DNA of 64,000 nucleotides from Fallopia convolvulus. Lineage: Eukaryota > Streptophyta > Magnoliopsida > Caryophyllales > Polygonaceae. The notes below the pieces were generated by a model. The model had not been told where the DNA came from and made no database searches. It was given only the letters and a program-made list of their open reading frames with translations. The DNA is taken from contig OZ024737.1 in NCBI GenBank assembly GCA_964016875.1, positions 33,915,683-33,979,682 on the forward strand, read 5' to 3'. Of the stretch, positions 33,841 through 44,060 are shown one piece after another (positions within the stretch are counted from its first letter, which is position 1; each line of letters starts with the position of its first letter). The position numbers and the translations under genes were made by a program.

Positions 33841-35208
33841 ATGGCTGAACTAGTGGGAGCGGGGAAAGCTAGCGGGAGGACGCTAGTTTTCGCCCCCTCC
33901 TCCCCCCAGCTTCTTCCGTGGACGCTACTAATTTCCCCCTTTCATTACCCTCGATACCCCTCAAATATCCCCCAAAAAAGCCCCCAAAAACCTAGCTCGA
34001 AGCTATTCTTCTCCAACAACGATTTGGCGACTGCGGGCTCTCTCCATTGTCTCTCCAAGCTCACTCATTTCTCCTTTCAGGTACGCCTCTTTCTCTCTTC
34101 GTTTGTCGCTTGATTACTCGAATTTGATGAAGATCATTGAATCTGTGCTTCGGTTGAAGCATTATCTGAAATCTGATGTTGTTAATGTCTATAATTTTAG
34201 CATATCGTTTGTTGCATATCGAAATTGTGGTGTTCAGGAGATCGGATTCAACTAGTTTCATTAGTAGGATCTCTCGTCATCTATAATATATGTTGCTCTC
34301 GATCTTAACTCTGGAGAAATACAATCTTCTGTTCGTGTTATTAGGCTGTTGTGTTATCGATCTTGCTTCTCACTGGGATCTCTCAACCTTGCTTTTGGAT
34401 TAATGGCCTTTGATTTCTTGCAGTAGATATGTTATTGGTGTGATTGGTGCTTTCTATAGGAGCTTCTTAGTTTAATTGGAGATTTGTGAAACTAATTTGC
34501 TTACGGACAAATTGAGCTTTGTGAAACTAATTTGTGAGCTTTCGATTCCGAAACTAATTGAGCTTTGTTAGGGATTTGAATTTGTGTATAGCTGAACTGT
34601 TTCGTGAGCTTTTGTGAGCTGTGTATAATCGATTGATGCTTTTGTGAGATGTTCATGGTATTTTTCAGCTCTCAATTTTCTATTCTTTGGTTGATAATGG
34701 GAAGGAGCTAGCTTATGACAATCAATTCTATTATCTGCAGATGATTGAGCTTTAAAATTTATTTCTTCAATCATATACTTCAACCTGTCAAATTAGAATG
34801 CATCAATAAACCATAAATTCCTAATCCTATTTCTGTAGTTTGATGTGTCTTGTTTGCCCTCTCCGTTCTCCATGCTTTCAGCTTCCTGTAAATTTCCTTG
34901 TCCTTGACACCTTGTGATTGTAGTTTGGTATAGTTGTACAATTTCGTATCTTCTTAACTTTTGAAGCTTGCCAAATAGGTCAAACCAAATTAGAAGCCAC
35001 AATGAAAGAGCACATTGTATTTTTAGGGGCATGAAAAATAAATACAAATTGTGAGAAATTAAGCTGAGTAAAAGTTCATTATTCTTCTGATATTATTAGT
35101 TGAGTACCTCAACAATCCTTACGAAGAGAGCACATTTGGTTCTTGTTTGAATACTTGTCATCATACAAAATGGTTCTTGTTTGGACTGCATAGGGATTGT
35201 GCACAACC
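33841..35208 (+). promoter_or_regulatory. Presumed leader of the plus-strand Harbinger transcript
   Basis: Between the left terminus and the plus-strand gene there is a GC-rich first part (33760-33930), a CT-rich segment ending at TTTCAG (34080), and T-rich intron-like sequence. The 90-codon frame at 33841-34113 lacks family features and I treat it as leader. No TATA box is clear. Confidence 0.35.
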
Positions 35209-35767
35209 ATGGTGTCCCAGGATTCATGGAGTGAAGACGGTGATAGTGTGGCGTTTGCTGATGACCAATTCTACAATGAAGAGGTAAAATCTTCATGTAC
35301 AGTTGTGAACCACATTTTAAGAAAATATTTCTTGATTCCAATTTGTGTTGTTACTCAATTGATTATGAAGTGCAATTCTTTGTTTTTGTACTATGTAGTT
35401 CAATTCTGATGAGGAGGATGAACAACTACTGCACCGGGATTTAGGTGAGCAACAATGCTGCAAAGGGCTACAACAACTCGCAAAGCGTCATAAGGAGAGA
35501 GCTGATGCCGCAGAGAGGTACGTGGCGTTGATGGAAAGGAGCCTCCAGGCACAGGCTCACAAGACTGAGGAGCAGGTTGAACTCATTGAAGAGTTGTCAA
35601 CCTGTACAGTCGAGCGTGCCTTGGAACGTGACAAGGCAATTGAAGCTGTTAACCGTTGGAAAATGTGCAGCATTGCCCTCACGTTCATGTGCCTGGTGTT
35701 TCTCATTTATCCATACAATCCCTTTCCATTAGTTGTATGTATCATGTTAAGTTTGTTTGGATTTTAG
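35209..35767 (+). CDS. Third Harbinger-borne gene: small acidic coiled-coil protein with C-terminal membrane segment
   Basis: Exons 35209-35283 and 35399-35767 join in phase across a GT-AG intron to give 147 residues. I do not recognise the family. Residues 1-35 are acidic and Ser-rich (SWSEDGDS, NSDEEDEQ). Residues 45-110 form a charged helix likely to be a coiled coil (QQLAKRHKERADAAER, QVELIEELSTC). The last 35 residues are a hydrophobic stretch (CSIALTFMCLVFLIYP) fit for one or two membrane passes. It lies inside the transposon, opposite in strand to transposase and ORF1. It may be a captured host gene fragment or an accessory protein. The splice and clean reading frame argue against chance. 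Confidence 0.55.
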
Positions 35768-37126
35768 GTGTAATTAATTGATTGTTGACAAGTATTCAAG
35801 ACTCAGTGGTTGTGAATTTTTTATCCTTTTGGAAGTTGTAATGAATATTGCAAATAATGGAAATCATGGCTTATCTAGTACTCGTAATTAAGTTTCTGAA
35901 TGATAATATACTCATGGAACATATCTAGTACTCCTAATTAAGTTTGTGAATGATAATATAGTCATGGAACATTCTATCGTAGGGTCTAGGTTTATATGGT
36001 AGTCACGGATTTCCTACTTATTTTGTCACCTGGTTTAGGAAGACTTTACTACAATGAAGGCCTCGAAAATTGAATATCATATCTCTTACATAATTGGTGA
36101 AATTATGTAAAAGATATTGTAGTGTCTATGTTTATATGGTAGCCAAGGATTTCCTACTTATTTTGTCACCCGGTTTTATAAGACTTGTCTAGAATTAATG
36201 TTGAAGAAATTATTGAATATCATATCTTTTACTTATAAGGTATCTTGTAAATATTTTAACATATATTGAATTATAATATGTTACCCTTTGTTTATTATAT
36301 TAATATTTTTCCTCTTTAAATACACCCTCTCCCCACCCCATTATTCATCACTCGAGCTTTGTAATCAAGCAAGACACTCTCCTTGGCTCTTATTCTCACC
36401 ATATCCAAGGTATGCTCTTCAAAACTCTAATGCTCTTTTTTTCCATGATGCATATAAGCTAGGATGTTCTCATAGCTCGGTTGAGATGAATTTCTTGTGC
36501 AAATGTTCTTGGTTTTTAAGGATGGTTGTAAGGATTTGTTGTTTGTGTTTGAATGGTTGTAAGGATTTGCTCTTCGTTTTTATGGATAATCACGCAACAA
36601 GACTGTATGAATGGTTTGATTATGTTTTGTATTAATGCTTTGATCATGGTTTAGGTATAGTTTGTGTGAATGCTTTGCTCATGGTTTGAGTATGGTTTTG
36701 GTTGCAGGTTTAGGGTTTTCTTGTTTTGCAGGTTTGGAAAGCAATGGAAGGCGACGTGTTTGTACACATACTTACTTTGTAATGATTTGGTTGATGTTTT
36801 TAGGCCATGTAAAGCCATGTAAAGCCATGTAAAGTCTTGTATAGTACACTTACTTAGTTATGTAAAGTCTTGTATAGTACACTTACTTAGTTATGTAAAG
36901 TCTTGTAAAGTCTCATACTCACTTGTGAATATAATGTTGGGTTCCAAAATTCACTCAAGCCGTGTAATCTTGACACTTACATATGAATAACTTGACTCAA
37001 GTCTTGTAAAGAACACATCACTCAAGTCTTGTAAACAACAAATAAGCACGACCTTGTTTTGGTATGAACCAAATAACACATCACTCAAGTAATACAAATG
37101 TAGGCGATTTCCTACTTATTCGTCAA
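35768..37126. other. Non-coding part of the Harbinger element
   Basis: Contains a diverged duplication (GTAGTCACGGATTTCCTACT near 35998 and GTAGCCAAGGATTTCCTACT near 36131). It also holds a promoter-like TTTAAATACACC near 36316 with a CT-rich leader, and the 33-bp tandem repeat at 36827. The only open frame of note (36288-36635) looks like chance. This is also where the transposase 3' UTR should end. Confidence 0.5.
36827..36925. repeat. 33-bp tandem repeat in the Harbinger element
   Basis: About three units with period 33 contain ATGTAAAGTCTTGTATAG. They are preceded by three units of the 10-bp phrase AAAGCCATGT. Confidence 0.85.
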
Positions 37127-38432
37127 TCACCAATAACTTCGAGATTCCCATATTTGAGTTGCAATTGCATCTCGTATGTGTTTCCTGCCCGTCGGAGCGT
37201 TGTCTTGGCCTTGTTCTGGAACCCGGGGCGGAGGAAGATCGGGATCATCGTAATCCTCTTCAAGATATTCATCCACAATCCGATTTTCCAAAATCAAGTT
37301 GTGCATGGCAAAACAAACGAGGATCAAATCAATTTGCGTCTCGATTGGAAAGCTCGGCATGTACGTCAAGATCCTGAACCGTTTTTTCAACACACCAAAA
37401 CACCGTTCAATAGCACTCCTAAGCGAAGAGTGAACTTTATTGAATGCTTGCGGTGCATCTTTCGGAAGCGCATTTTGAAATTGGGACAAGTGGTACATGA
37501 CTTTGCCATACGGTACCATGTATCCGAGCTTGTCCGGGTAACCTTTATCGACAAGATAATACCGTCCTACATTATAACGCATATATAAGAATAATATTGA
37601 AGTAATATTCAAGTAATTTTTGAGGAAATGTTGAAGTAATATTTAAGGATTAACATGACATATCGGGTTGCGGATGAGGGAAGTTCATTGCGAGGGTCGA
37701 AAGAGCGTGTTCAAATACTCGGGCATCATGAGCACTACCTTCCCAGCCAGCAGATACAAATGTGAAGAACATGTCGAAGTCGCAGCATGCCATGATGTTC
37801 CATGAGCACACTTGTTTCCGATTCCTATACGGCATTTGCTCAGCTCGGGGTATGCATGCTGTAACATGGGTCCCATCAATGCACCCAATCGCTCCCTTAA
37901 AAAGAGTGTAACGACTATCGTTCAACACCCTATCTGGAATTTCTTTGAACTCCGGATCACGGGGCCGTAGTAGACGCCTAGCCAGACCATCGAACCCTTG
38001 CCTCCTACCACTTATGGCATCAATGACATCATGCAATGCACGACTAATTGTGTCCCCGGATCGCTGGAACCTCTCACACACAACTCGGTTCGACACCCCC
38101 AATGAAATTGTGTATAGTAGAATGCCAACCTTTTCCATGACAGACATATGCTTTGATGCTCGGAGCCCATGCTTGGATTCTAGTTCGTCACACAACTTCC
38201 GAAACACGTGCTTCTCCATTCGAAAAGCATTAATGCATCTAACCTCGGAATCGGATTCCATTATCTCTCGCATCCATAAGTATCCAGTCAAAGGCGACGT
38301 GTAGCAAGGTGTCTTGTGCATAAATTTGAGGTAGTACCCCATTAAAAGCCATCGCTGCCGTTGCCTAAACAACCACCACGCCGTCAATATCTTCTCACGC
38401 TGACTAAGCTGCCTTGACGGTGCACGAGGCAT
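37127..38432 (-). CDS. PIF/Harbinger transposase (HARBI1-like DDE nuclease)
   Basis: It cuts and joins transposon ends. Two minus-strand segments are seen: 38432-about 37650 and about 37571-37127. The first has an N-terminal region with a helix-turn-helix-like part (MEKVGILLYTISLGVSNRVV) and the catalytic Asp in GAIGCIDGTHV. The second Asp is in GSAHDARVFEHAL. The second segment opens with YYLVDKGYPDKLGYMVPY and has the catalytic Glu in SLRSAIERCFGVLKKRF. Length and order match the family. The intron between them does not join cleanly. The acceptor AG at 37572-37573 needs a phase-1 donor, and the in-phase GT gives a TGA at the joint. The gene may therefore be spliced at a site I cannot see or be slightly damaged. 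Confidence 0.85.
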
Positions 38433-38700
38433 TCTTCTGCACCTGTAAATGAGCTAAATTGACAAAAAAACACACTAAACAACGCAACCATGATAACGTA
38501 AGCATATAGAATCCCTTGAATAAACATCCAACTATACATGCTAAGGCAATCAGAACCATGACAACAATCCACCCACAATCTAGAACTAAAAATCGTCAAG
38601 TCATGACATAAGACATAAATTCTCATAAACAAGCATCCAACATAACAATCCACACACATAAAAATCCACACACATAAAATCATCAAGTCACAAACAACAC

Positions 38701-39821
38701 TCAACCGGTCTTCTTCAATGCCTCCTTCTCTTCAAACTTGTACCGTAGCCAAGCAATCCTTGCATCATCATTCTTCAATGTCAGAAACAGGCGGCGGATG
38801 TTCTCATTGTTCAACTGATCCACGGTGTAACACCATAGCCCACCGTACTCCTCTACCATGTCGGCCGTCACCATCCCTTCAAGAACCTCCATTGCTTCAT
38901 CAAGCTCGAAAGCCCTACTTGTGCCTTGGTTGTTCACCGTAACCCGTGTTTTCCCTTCCAACAACGTCACAAACCGCTCGCCTTGTTCTGCACTAATTAT
39001 CAATTGCTCCTGGAAGAAGGCAGTCCCCGATTGTTTCTTGCGTCTCTTAGGCACTCGTTGACTAGTACCGCTCGGTTGTTGCAGGGATGGAGAGTTCGTT
39101 TCTTGCTGAGAAGCTCGGGATTGATCTGGTGTGTCGGTAAAGTCTCGAAGCAAATCATCCTCATCCAAGTCGTCATCCATTCCGAGCAGGTCCTCAAAAC
39201 CCCTTGACGCAGAAACACTAGATTGGGAAACCGGCGTTTGGGACTCATCTATTCCTACAACCGAGGGGTCCATTGTGGCCGCGACAGCATGTTGGCCCGA
39301 CGCACATATATTTCCGAAAACGCAATCCCAAAGATCACTCAACTCCGGGTCGGGACGCTTATGCCGGAACCTTTTGTACTCCGCCTTTTCCTGCCAATTA
39401 TTCACGTGCAGCATTAACACCAACGCAAGTTTCCCATTAAAATGAAATCGAAAACTTTCACTAAAAATCGCCGTAACAAACTTACCCTTATCTTTCGCTC
39501 CCACCATTCAGGATCCGCTGTAATTGTTCCATCGGTCGGGTTCCATCCTACACCCGTTTCCTTGTACCGTAAACCAACCCAGAGCTTCCAAATCTTTTTC
39601 ATGTAATCAAATTTGTTCTTGGCCGTATCCTTATCAATCTTACGGGTGTTCTCATGGCTAAACTTCTCCGCAATCTCAACCCATTGAAAGTGAGTATCCT
39701 TCCCATTTTGCTTGTGATATTGTAGACAAATTGTCATTAGGGCTTTCGCCTCTTCATCGGTCCAAGCAACGCCCTTCCCATCAACCCCTTTTCCCTTCGA
39801 TTTCGCACTTGACTCGACCAT
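38701..39821 (-). CDS. Harbinger ORF1, Myb/SANT-like DNA-binding protein
   Basis: In PIF/Harbinger elements this protein recruits the transposase to the subterminal repeats and carries it into the nucleus. Exons 39821-39486 and 39390-38701 join in phase (GT-AG) to give 341 residues. Residues 18-100 are a trihelix-like Myb/SANT domain with the conserved aromatic positions (VAWTDEEAKALM, FQWVEIAEKF, YMKKIWKLW). A Ser/Asp-rich acidic middle follows. A basic patch (VPKRRKKQ) at about 205 may be a nuclear signal. The C-terminal helical part (NDDARIAWLRYKFEEKEAL) is typical of the family. It is intact and divergent from nothing nearby; it is on the same strand as, and upstream of, the transposase. 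Confidence 0.87.
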
Positions 39822-40730
39822 TTATCCTCAATACCCTCGATTCACAAACATTACAAAACACCACACACACACACAAAATCTTATACTCCAAAGCAAATTT
39901 CATTATAATGACCAATTATCAACACACAACCACATTCAAAAAAGCAAATTTCTTTATATCATTCACTAAATTTCCACAATTTTAGGCACATTCTCGACCT
40001 AATTAATTCAATGTCACTACATATCAATTCTCTATTTCACACAAGCTCGACTGTTTTCAATTCTCAATGTCACAAATGAATCGAAAAATCATCAAATGCA
40101 TCTCAATATCTATAACCTAGCTAAAAATCAGCATCATAAATTTTCGTCAAACAACCACCTAAAATTGCTAACACTGGGACACAAGCTCGTCATCACTAAC
40201 CTAGCTAGTTCAAACAAGACGGAAACCCATCACTAACCTTGTACAACCAAGCGGGTCTGTACTTCTAGGACCTCAGGCAGCAGCTTTCGAGGATGCCTCA
40301 CTTGGTTGATGAATGCCGACCCTAAGGAGCTCGAGTTGGAGTACAACACACAGCCAACAGAGTTCAAAGATTGGCTCAAGAGGAGGTCGAAGCTGGAGCT
40401 GCTCGAGAGGAGGTCGAAGCTTGAGCTGCTCGAGAGGAGGTCGAAGCTGGAGCTGCTCGATCTACAAATTGGAATTGCAATTACAAATTGGGGGAAGAGG
40501 CCACGTGAGGTGCACTTGTTCACAAGGGGCATTTCTAAATTTTTTATAAGGGTAATTTTGTCAATTCATCTAGCTTTTTTGGATTTCCGCTACTACTTGC
40601 CAAACACTTTTTTACCCATTCCGCTGATAAATTCAGTTTCAGCTCCTCCCAAAAATCCAACTACCAACTCCAGCTTCAGCTAGATTTCAGCTCCAGCTGT
40701 CAGCTTCAGCTAGGTGTTCCAAACGGAGCC
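39822..40730. promoter_or_regulatory. Right end of the Harbinger element: upstream region of ORF1 and subterminal repeats
   Basis: It should hold the ORF1 promoter on the minus strand; no clear TATA box was found. It contains the 27-bp tandem repeat at 40380-40460, and multiple AGCTGAAGC/AGCTCCAGC motifs within the last 110 bp that are probable ORF1 or transposase binding sites. Confidence 0.5.
40380..40460. repeat. 27-bp tandem repeat, three units
   Basis: Three units, 40380-40406, 40407-40433 and 40434-40460, each with GGTCGAAGCTGGAGCTGCTC. They keep one reading frame (RSKLELLER repeated) in the plus direction and share AGCTGGAGCT with the terminal motifs. Confidence 0.9.
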
Positions 40731-41109
40731 TTAATTGCTTTGATTTCTCTCATCTTTTTCCCTCTCTTTTTCCATGCTTGTGACCCCACAAAGGTGTATC
40801 CTTGACGACAACAGTCACACACCATGTGAGTGCACGATACCCTAGCACCGACTCCCCTCCATTTCCATATTGTATTATTGTGGCCCCATTTTCGCAATAA
40901 AACCCAAGTTGCAGGGGTACTATGGTCATTTACCCGCGTCCGACAAGGTCACATTGGTAAATTTCGTAGCTACATCAACCAACCTCCGTGATTAAAGGCA
41001 TACATACTTCTTTAGTTCATCCATTCACTCGGTTTCCTTCACTTGTGTGTGGTGCCGCTTCTTCTTCTTCCCCAAATCGCTCTGATAATTTTTACACAAG
41101 ATTATAGAG

Positions 41110-42196
41110 ATGAAGGTGATTGTAGGTGCTCTCTTGGTGCTTTCCATGGCGGTTCTCACCGCCGGCGCTCGCCCTATGTCTAGCCCGTACTCAGTCATTG
41201 GTCGTGTTTACTGCGATACTTGCCGTGCCGGTTTCGAGACTCCCCTCACCCATTACATTGCTGGTACTTTCCTTGTTCATCTTTTCGAATCTTTCAGCTT
41301 ATTGAAACTTTCAAGTGTTGGATCTGGTGGATCTGAGTCCAAATAGGTCCTTGTAGTTGCAGTAGTTCCTTCTGTGGATAACTAAATCTGCGTCCATGCA
41401 TCGCTCTCAATCTTCCTCACCGGGAACCCTACCTATTGCTTCATACCTGGTTCTCGCTTAGTTTCGTTTTGTTAGATCTAGAATTTATTGAAGCTTTGTT
41501 GATTTCAATTTGCAAATTTAGAATCTTAGGTGTACTTTATCTTCACGTTTTCCATCTCACTGATGCGTAATCTCATATCCTTGCTATATTCGGTTGAAAT
41601 AGCCCTATTCGTTCTTCTAATCTCCCTGGCCTTCATGTGATAGTACCTTACTGATATAATAATGTTGGATACAGCTCATATTCAGTCTCTAATTGAACAA
41701 AAATCGTATTAAATTCATGAATTCAGACCTTAAATGAACTTTGAAGCATCAATATTAGGTTATCTCATATCCTTGCTAAATTTGCTTGATGGATCCTCAA
41801 TCCGTATTTGAAATCTCGCTAGGTTTAATATTCAGTCACGTAATCGCTCTTCTTTTCCGTGCAGGTGCCAAGGTTAAAGTTGAGTGCAGGCACAGAGACT
41901 CAGCGGACGTTCTTTACACTGTGGAAGGCACTACCGACTCCACCGGAACATACAAGATCCCGGTGCACGAGGACCAAGGCGACCGCTTCTGTGACGCGGT
42001 GCTCGTCAGCAGCCCGATCCGCGTCTGTGGCAAGCCCGACCCTGGCCGTGACCGATCCCGTGTCATTCTTACAGGCTTCAACGGCATGACTTCCACTCAG
42101 CGATATGCCAACGCCCTCGGCTTTGTTCAGGAGTACTCCTTGGCTTCCTGCACCCAGGTCCTCCAGCAGTACCAAATCTATGGTGATGAGAATTAA
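41110..42196 (+). CDS. Pollen Ole e 1-like secreted protein
   Basis: Ole e 1-like proteins are small secreted cysteine-rich proteins of pollen and other tissues; their biochemical role is not settled. Exons 41110-41263 and 41865-42196 join in phase (phase 1, GT-AG) to give 161 residues, the normal size. A signal peptide covers about residues 1-20 (MKVIVGALLVLSMAVLTAGA). The family start of the mature chain follows (GRVYCDTCRAGFETPLT). Six cysteines are present (YCDTC, VEC, FCDA, RVCG, ASCTQ) in the usual spacing for three disulfides. A downstream VSSP segment also fits. The end of the Harbinger element is 380 bp upstream of the start codon, so the promoter may have been altered by the insertion. 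Confidence 0.94.
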
Positions 42197-43085
42197 TTAA
42201 TTGATTTAATTTGTAGAGAGTTTAAGATGTGTTTGTGCTGTTGATTGTTGTGTGTTTGCCACTCTACTGCTGTTACTCTGGCTACTTCTGCTGTGGATTT
42301 TAGCCTCAATTATGGTTGATTTGATCAATTGTCTATCTGGTAGAGATGTGTAATCTGGTTGGCTATTTATGAGTATGCAGTTTGTTTACCGATGGGGTTT
42401 TGTTTATTGGGTTCTGTTGTCAGCATTAATTATCTGTTTTCTTAGATCTCTTCGTGATCTTGCATTCTTGCTTAAACTGGGAAAAACACTGGTCAACTTG
42501 AAGTAATAAGATGACTTTGATCGCCAAATTTTGAGAAATGCAGGATTAAAATGCTTAGCGCAACGCCAATCGCTGCACGCAGGATTCGATTTCAACTTTC
42601 TGTCCTACCTTCAATTTTCTATGTTATTTAAAAAGACAGAACATGGAAAATACTCCGTAATTGCACTCTTTGATTAATTTGTATCCATTGCTAAGGACTT
42701 AAGAGTTAGGTCATTAGAAAGGACTTGTTTACGACAAAAAGACGCTTCGAGGCTCCACCTGGTTTTGCTGGCGAATTGCTGGAAATTGGCTTTACATTGA
42801 ATACAGACAGCTAAGCAGTAGTAGCAAGTTAGTAAAAAATAAAGCATTTAGAAGCTATTCTCTTCTGTTTACTCTTTTTTTTTTTTTTTCAAATTATGTA
42901 AATGAGTTGAGAGGATATCTTATTGGAGTTAAAAGCAAAGTTGATATAAATGGGCTCCCTGGACAGATGACTCGTATAGAGAAGGCAGAATTTGGGAATT
43001 CCGAAACTGGCCGAGAAGGCCGTTTAGACTTTGGCCGATAAGGCCACTAGTTCTAGGCTGAGAAAGACACTCTCCCCTCCGTGAT
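42197..43085. other. 3' region of the Ole e 1-like gene and spacer
   Basis: The first 300 bp are T-rich and probably 3' UTR. A poly-T run lies at 42875-42889. No coding sequence is supported. Confidence 0.5.
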
Positions 43086-44060
43086 ATTTGTTGGAGTTCT
43101 ATTCTATGTTCAAATCTGATTTTCGAATCCGACCCATAATGATTTCGGTTGTTGATCTAGAAAGTTTTGATCGTATATTAATCATGTGTCTCGCCTTTTG
43201 ATTTTGCATGTCGGGACTTTCATGTTTTCTTCGACCTTCATCGCCGACCCTTCTCCTCTTCAACGAGTTTCTCAGGCAGGATCTTCTCCGTTTGGATCGA
43301 TTTATGATAAACAACCTTGTGATTCAGACTTGAACCCTTGCTTGTCTTTGTTTGACTTTGTTTTGAGATTTTGGCTCATCCTCCACATCGCCTGTGTTCT
43401 CATAGGGCTGGCTCATCAGTTTTGGATCGGCGTTTCCGGCGACGGCGACATGGCGAGTTTGCTACTGGTTTAGGATAGATGACGTGGATGAATTGAAACC
43501 AGTTGCTTGGTTTCTATCGTTTCATTTTTAGACTTTGATTGTGTTTTGGGCTTGGGCCTTCGGGCTCCCATTTTCACCCTTTTGGGCTTGCTTCACTCTT
43601 GTGGCTTGTGTTGTTTGTTGGGCTTCTCTTTGTTTTTAAGCTCGGATTGGGTAACCTTTTTGCGTATCTTTTTTTTTTGGTCTTGCGGATCTTGCTCAAA
43701 CATAGTTGGTACTGTCCGGTTTTGGGACTTGTGGTTGGGTGTGGATCGAGTCAATGGGCATGGTCGTGGACGTTTCGTGGCTTCTGAAGATCCTCCATTT
43801 CGGTGGTGGCAAGGAGTCCTCTCTCCTTACCAAAGTTTTTCCTTTTCGTGACCGGTTTGTTGTGGCATTATGCTTCGTTATGCCGTACTCTCACTTCTCC
43901 CAAACACTTAGTGGTCTCTTAGTTCGGTTATTGTATTCCCTTTGTTTGCTTGTTTGTCTTGCTTGCCTGTTGTAACCGGTCTCCGGATGCCGTCTTGAGG
44001 GCCTCTCGGTTTATCAGGTTAGTCTGATAACCGAATTCTTATCTACTTAAAAAATGGACA
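43086..44060 (+). mobile_element. LINE- or SINE-related retroelement remnant
   Basis: The 3' part shares wording with the poly(A) element at 21549-22034 (for instance TCTGAAGATCCTCCATTTCG with TGCTGAAGATCCTTCATTCC). Both then have a GGGCCTCTCGGTTnATC/ACC segment near the end and finish in A-rich sequence. The 5' part is GC-richer with a degenerate open frame set but no RT motif. Ends are approximate. Confidence 0.5.

Larger units (their letters stand above)
33755..40733. mobile_element. PIF/Harbinger DNA transposon, 6,973 bp
   Basis: The body is 33758-40730, flanked by TTA on both sides (33755-33757 and 40731-40733), the preferred PIF/Harbinger target. Terminal repeats are GGCTCCGTTCGG and, inverted, GGCTCCGTTTGG. 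The right subterminal region is crowded with AGCTGAAGCTGG-type motifs. It encodes a DDE transposase (37127-38432, minus) and a Myb/SANT-like ORF1 protein (38701-39821, minus). A third spliced frame lies on the plus strand (35209-35767). Near-complete and probably recent, because the ends and duplication are clean. Confidence 0.93.

Noticed and set aside
33841..34113. 90-codon frame at the left of the Harbinger element as the start of the plus-strand gene
   Set aside because: It ends in a pyrimidine-rich splice-like region, has no conserved feature and does not join in frame with the 35209 exon.
37159..38304. Plus-strand frames opposite the transposase
   Set aside because: Shadows of the transposase exons.
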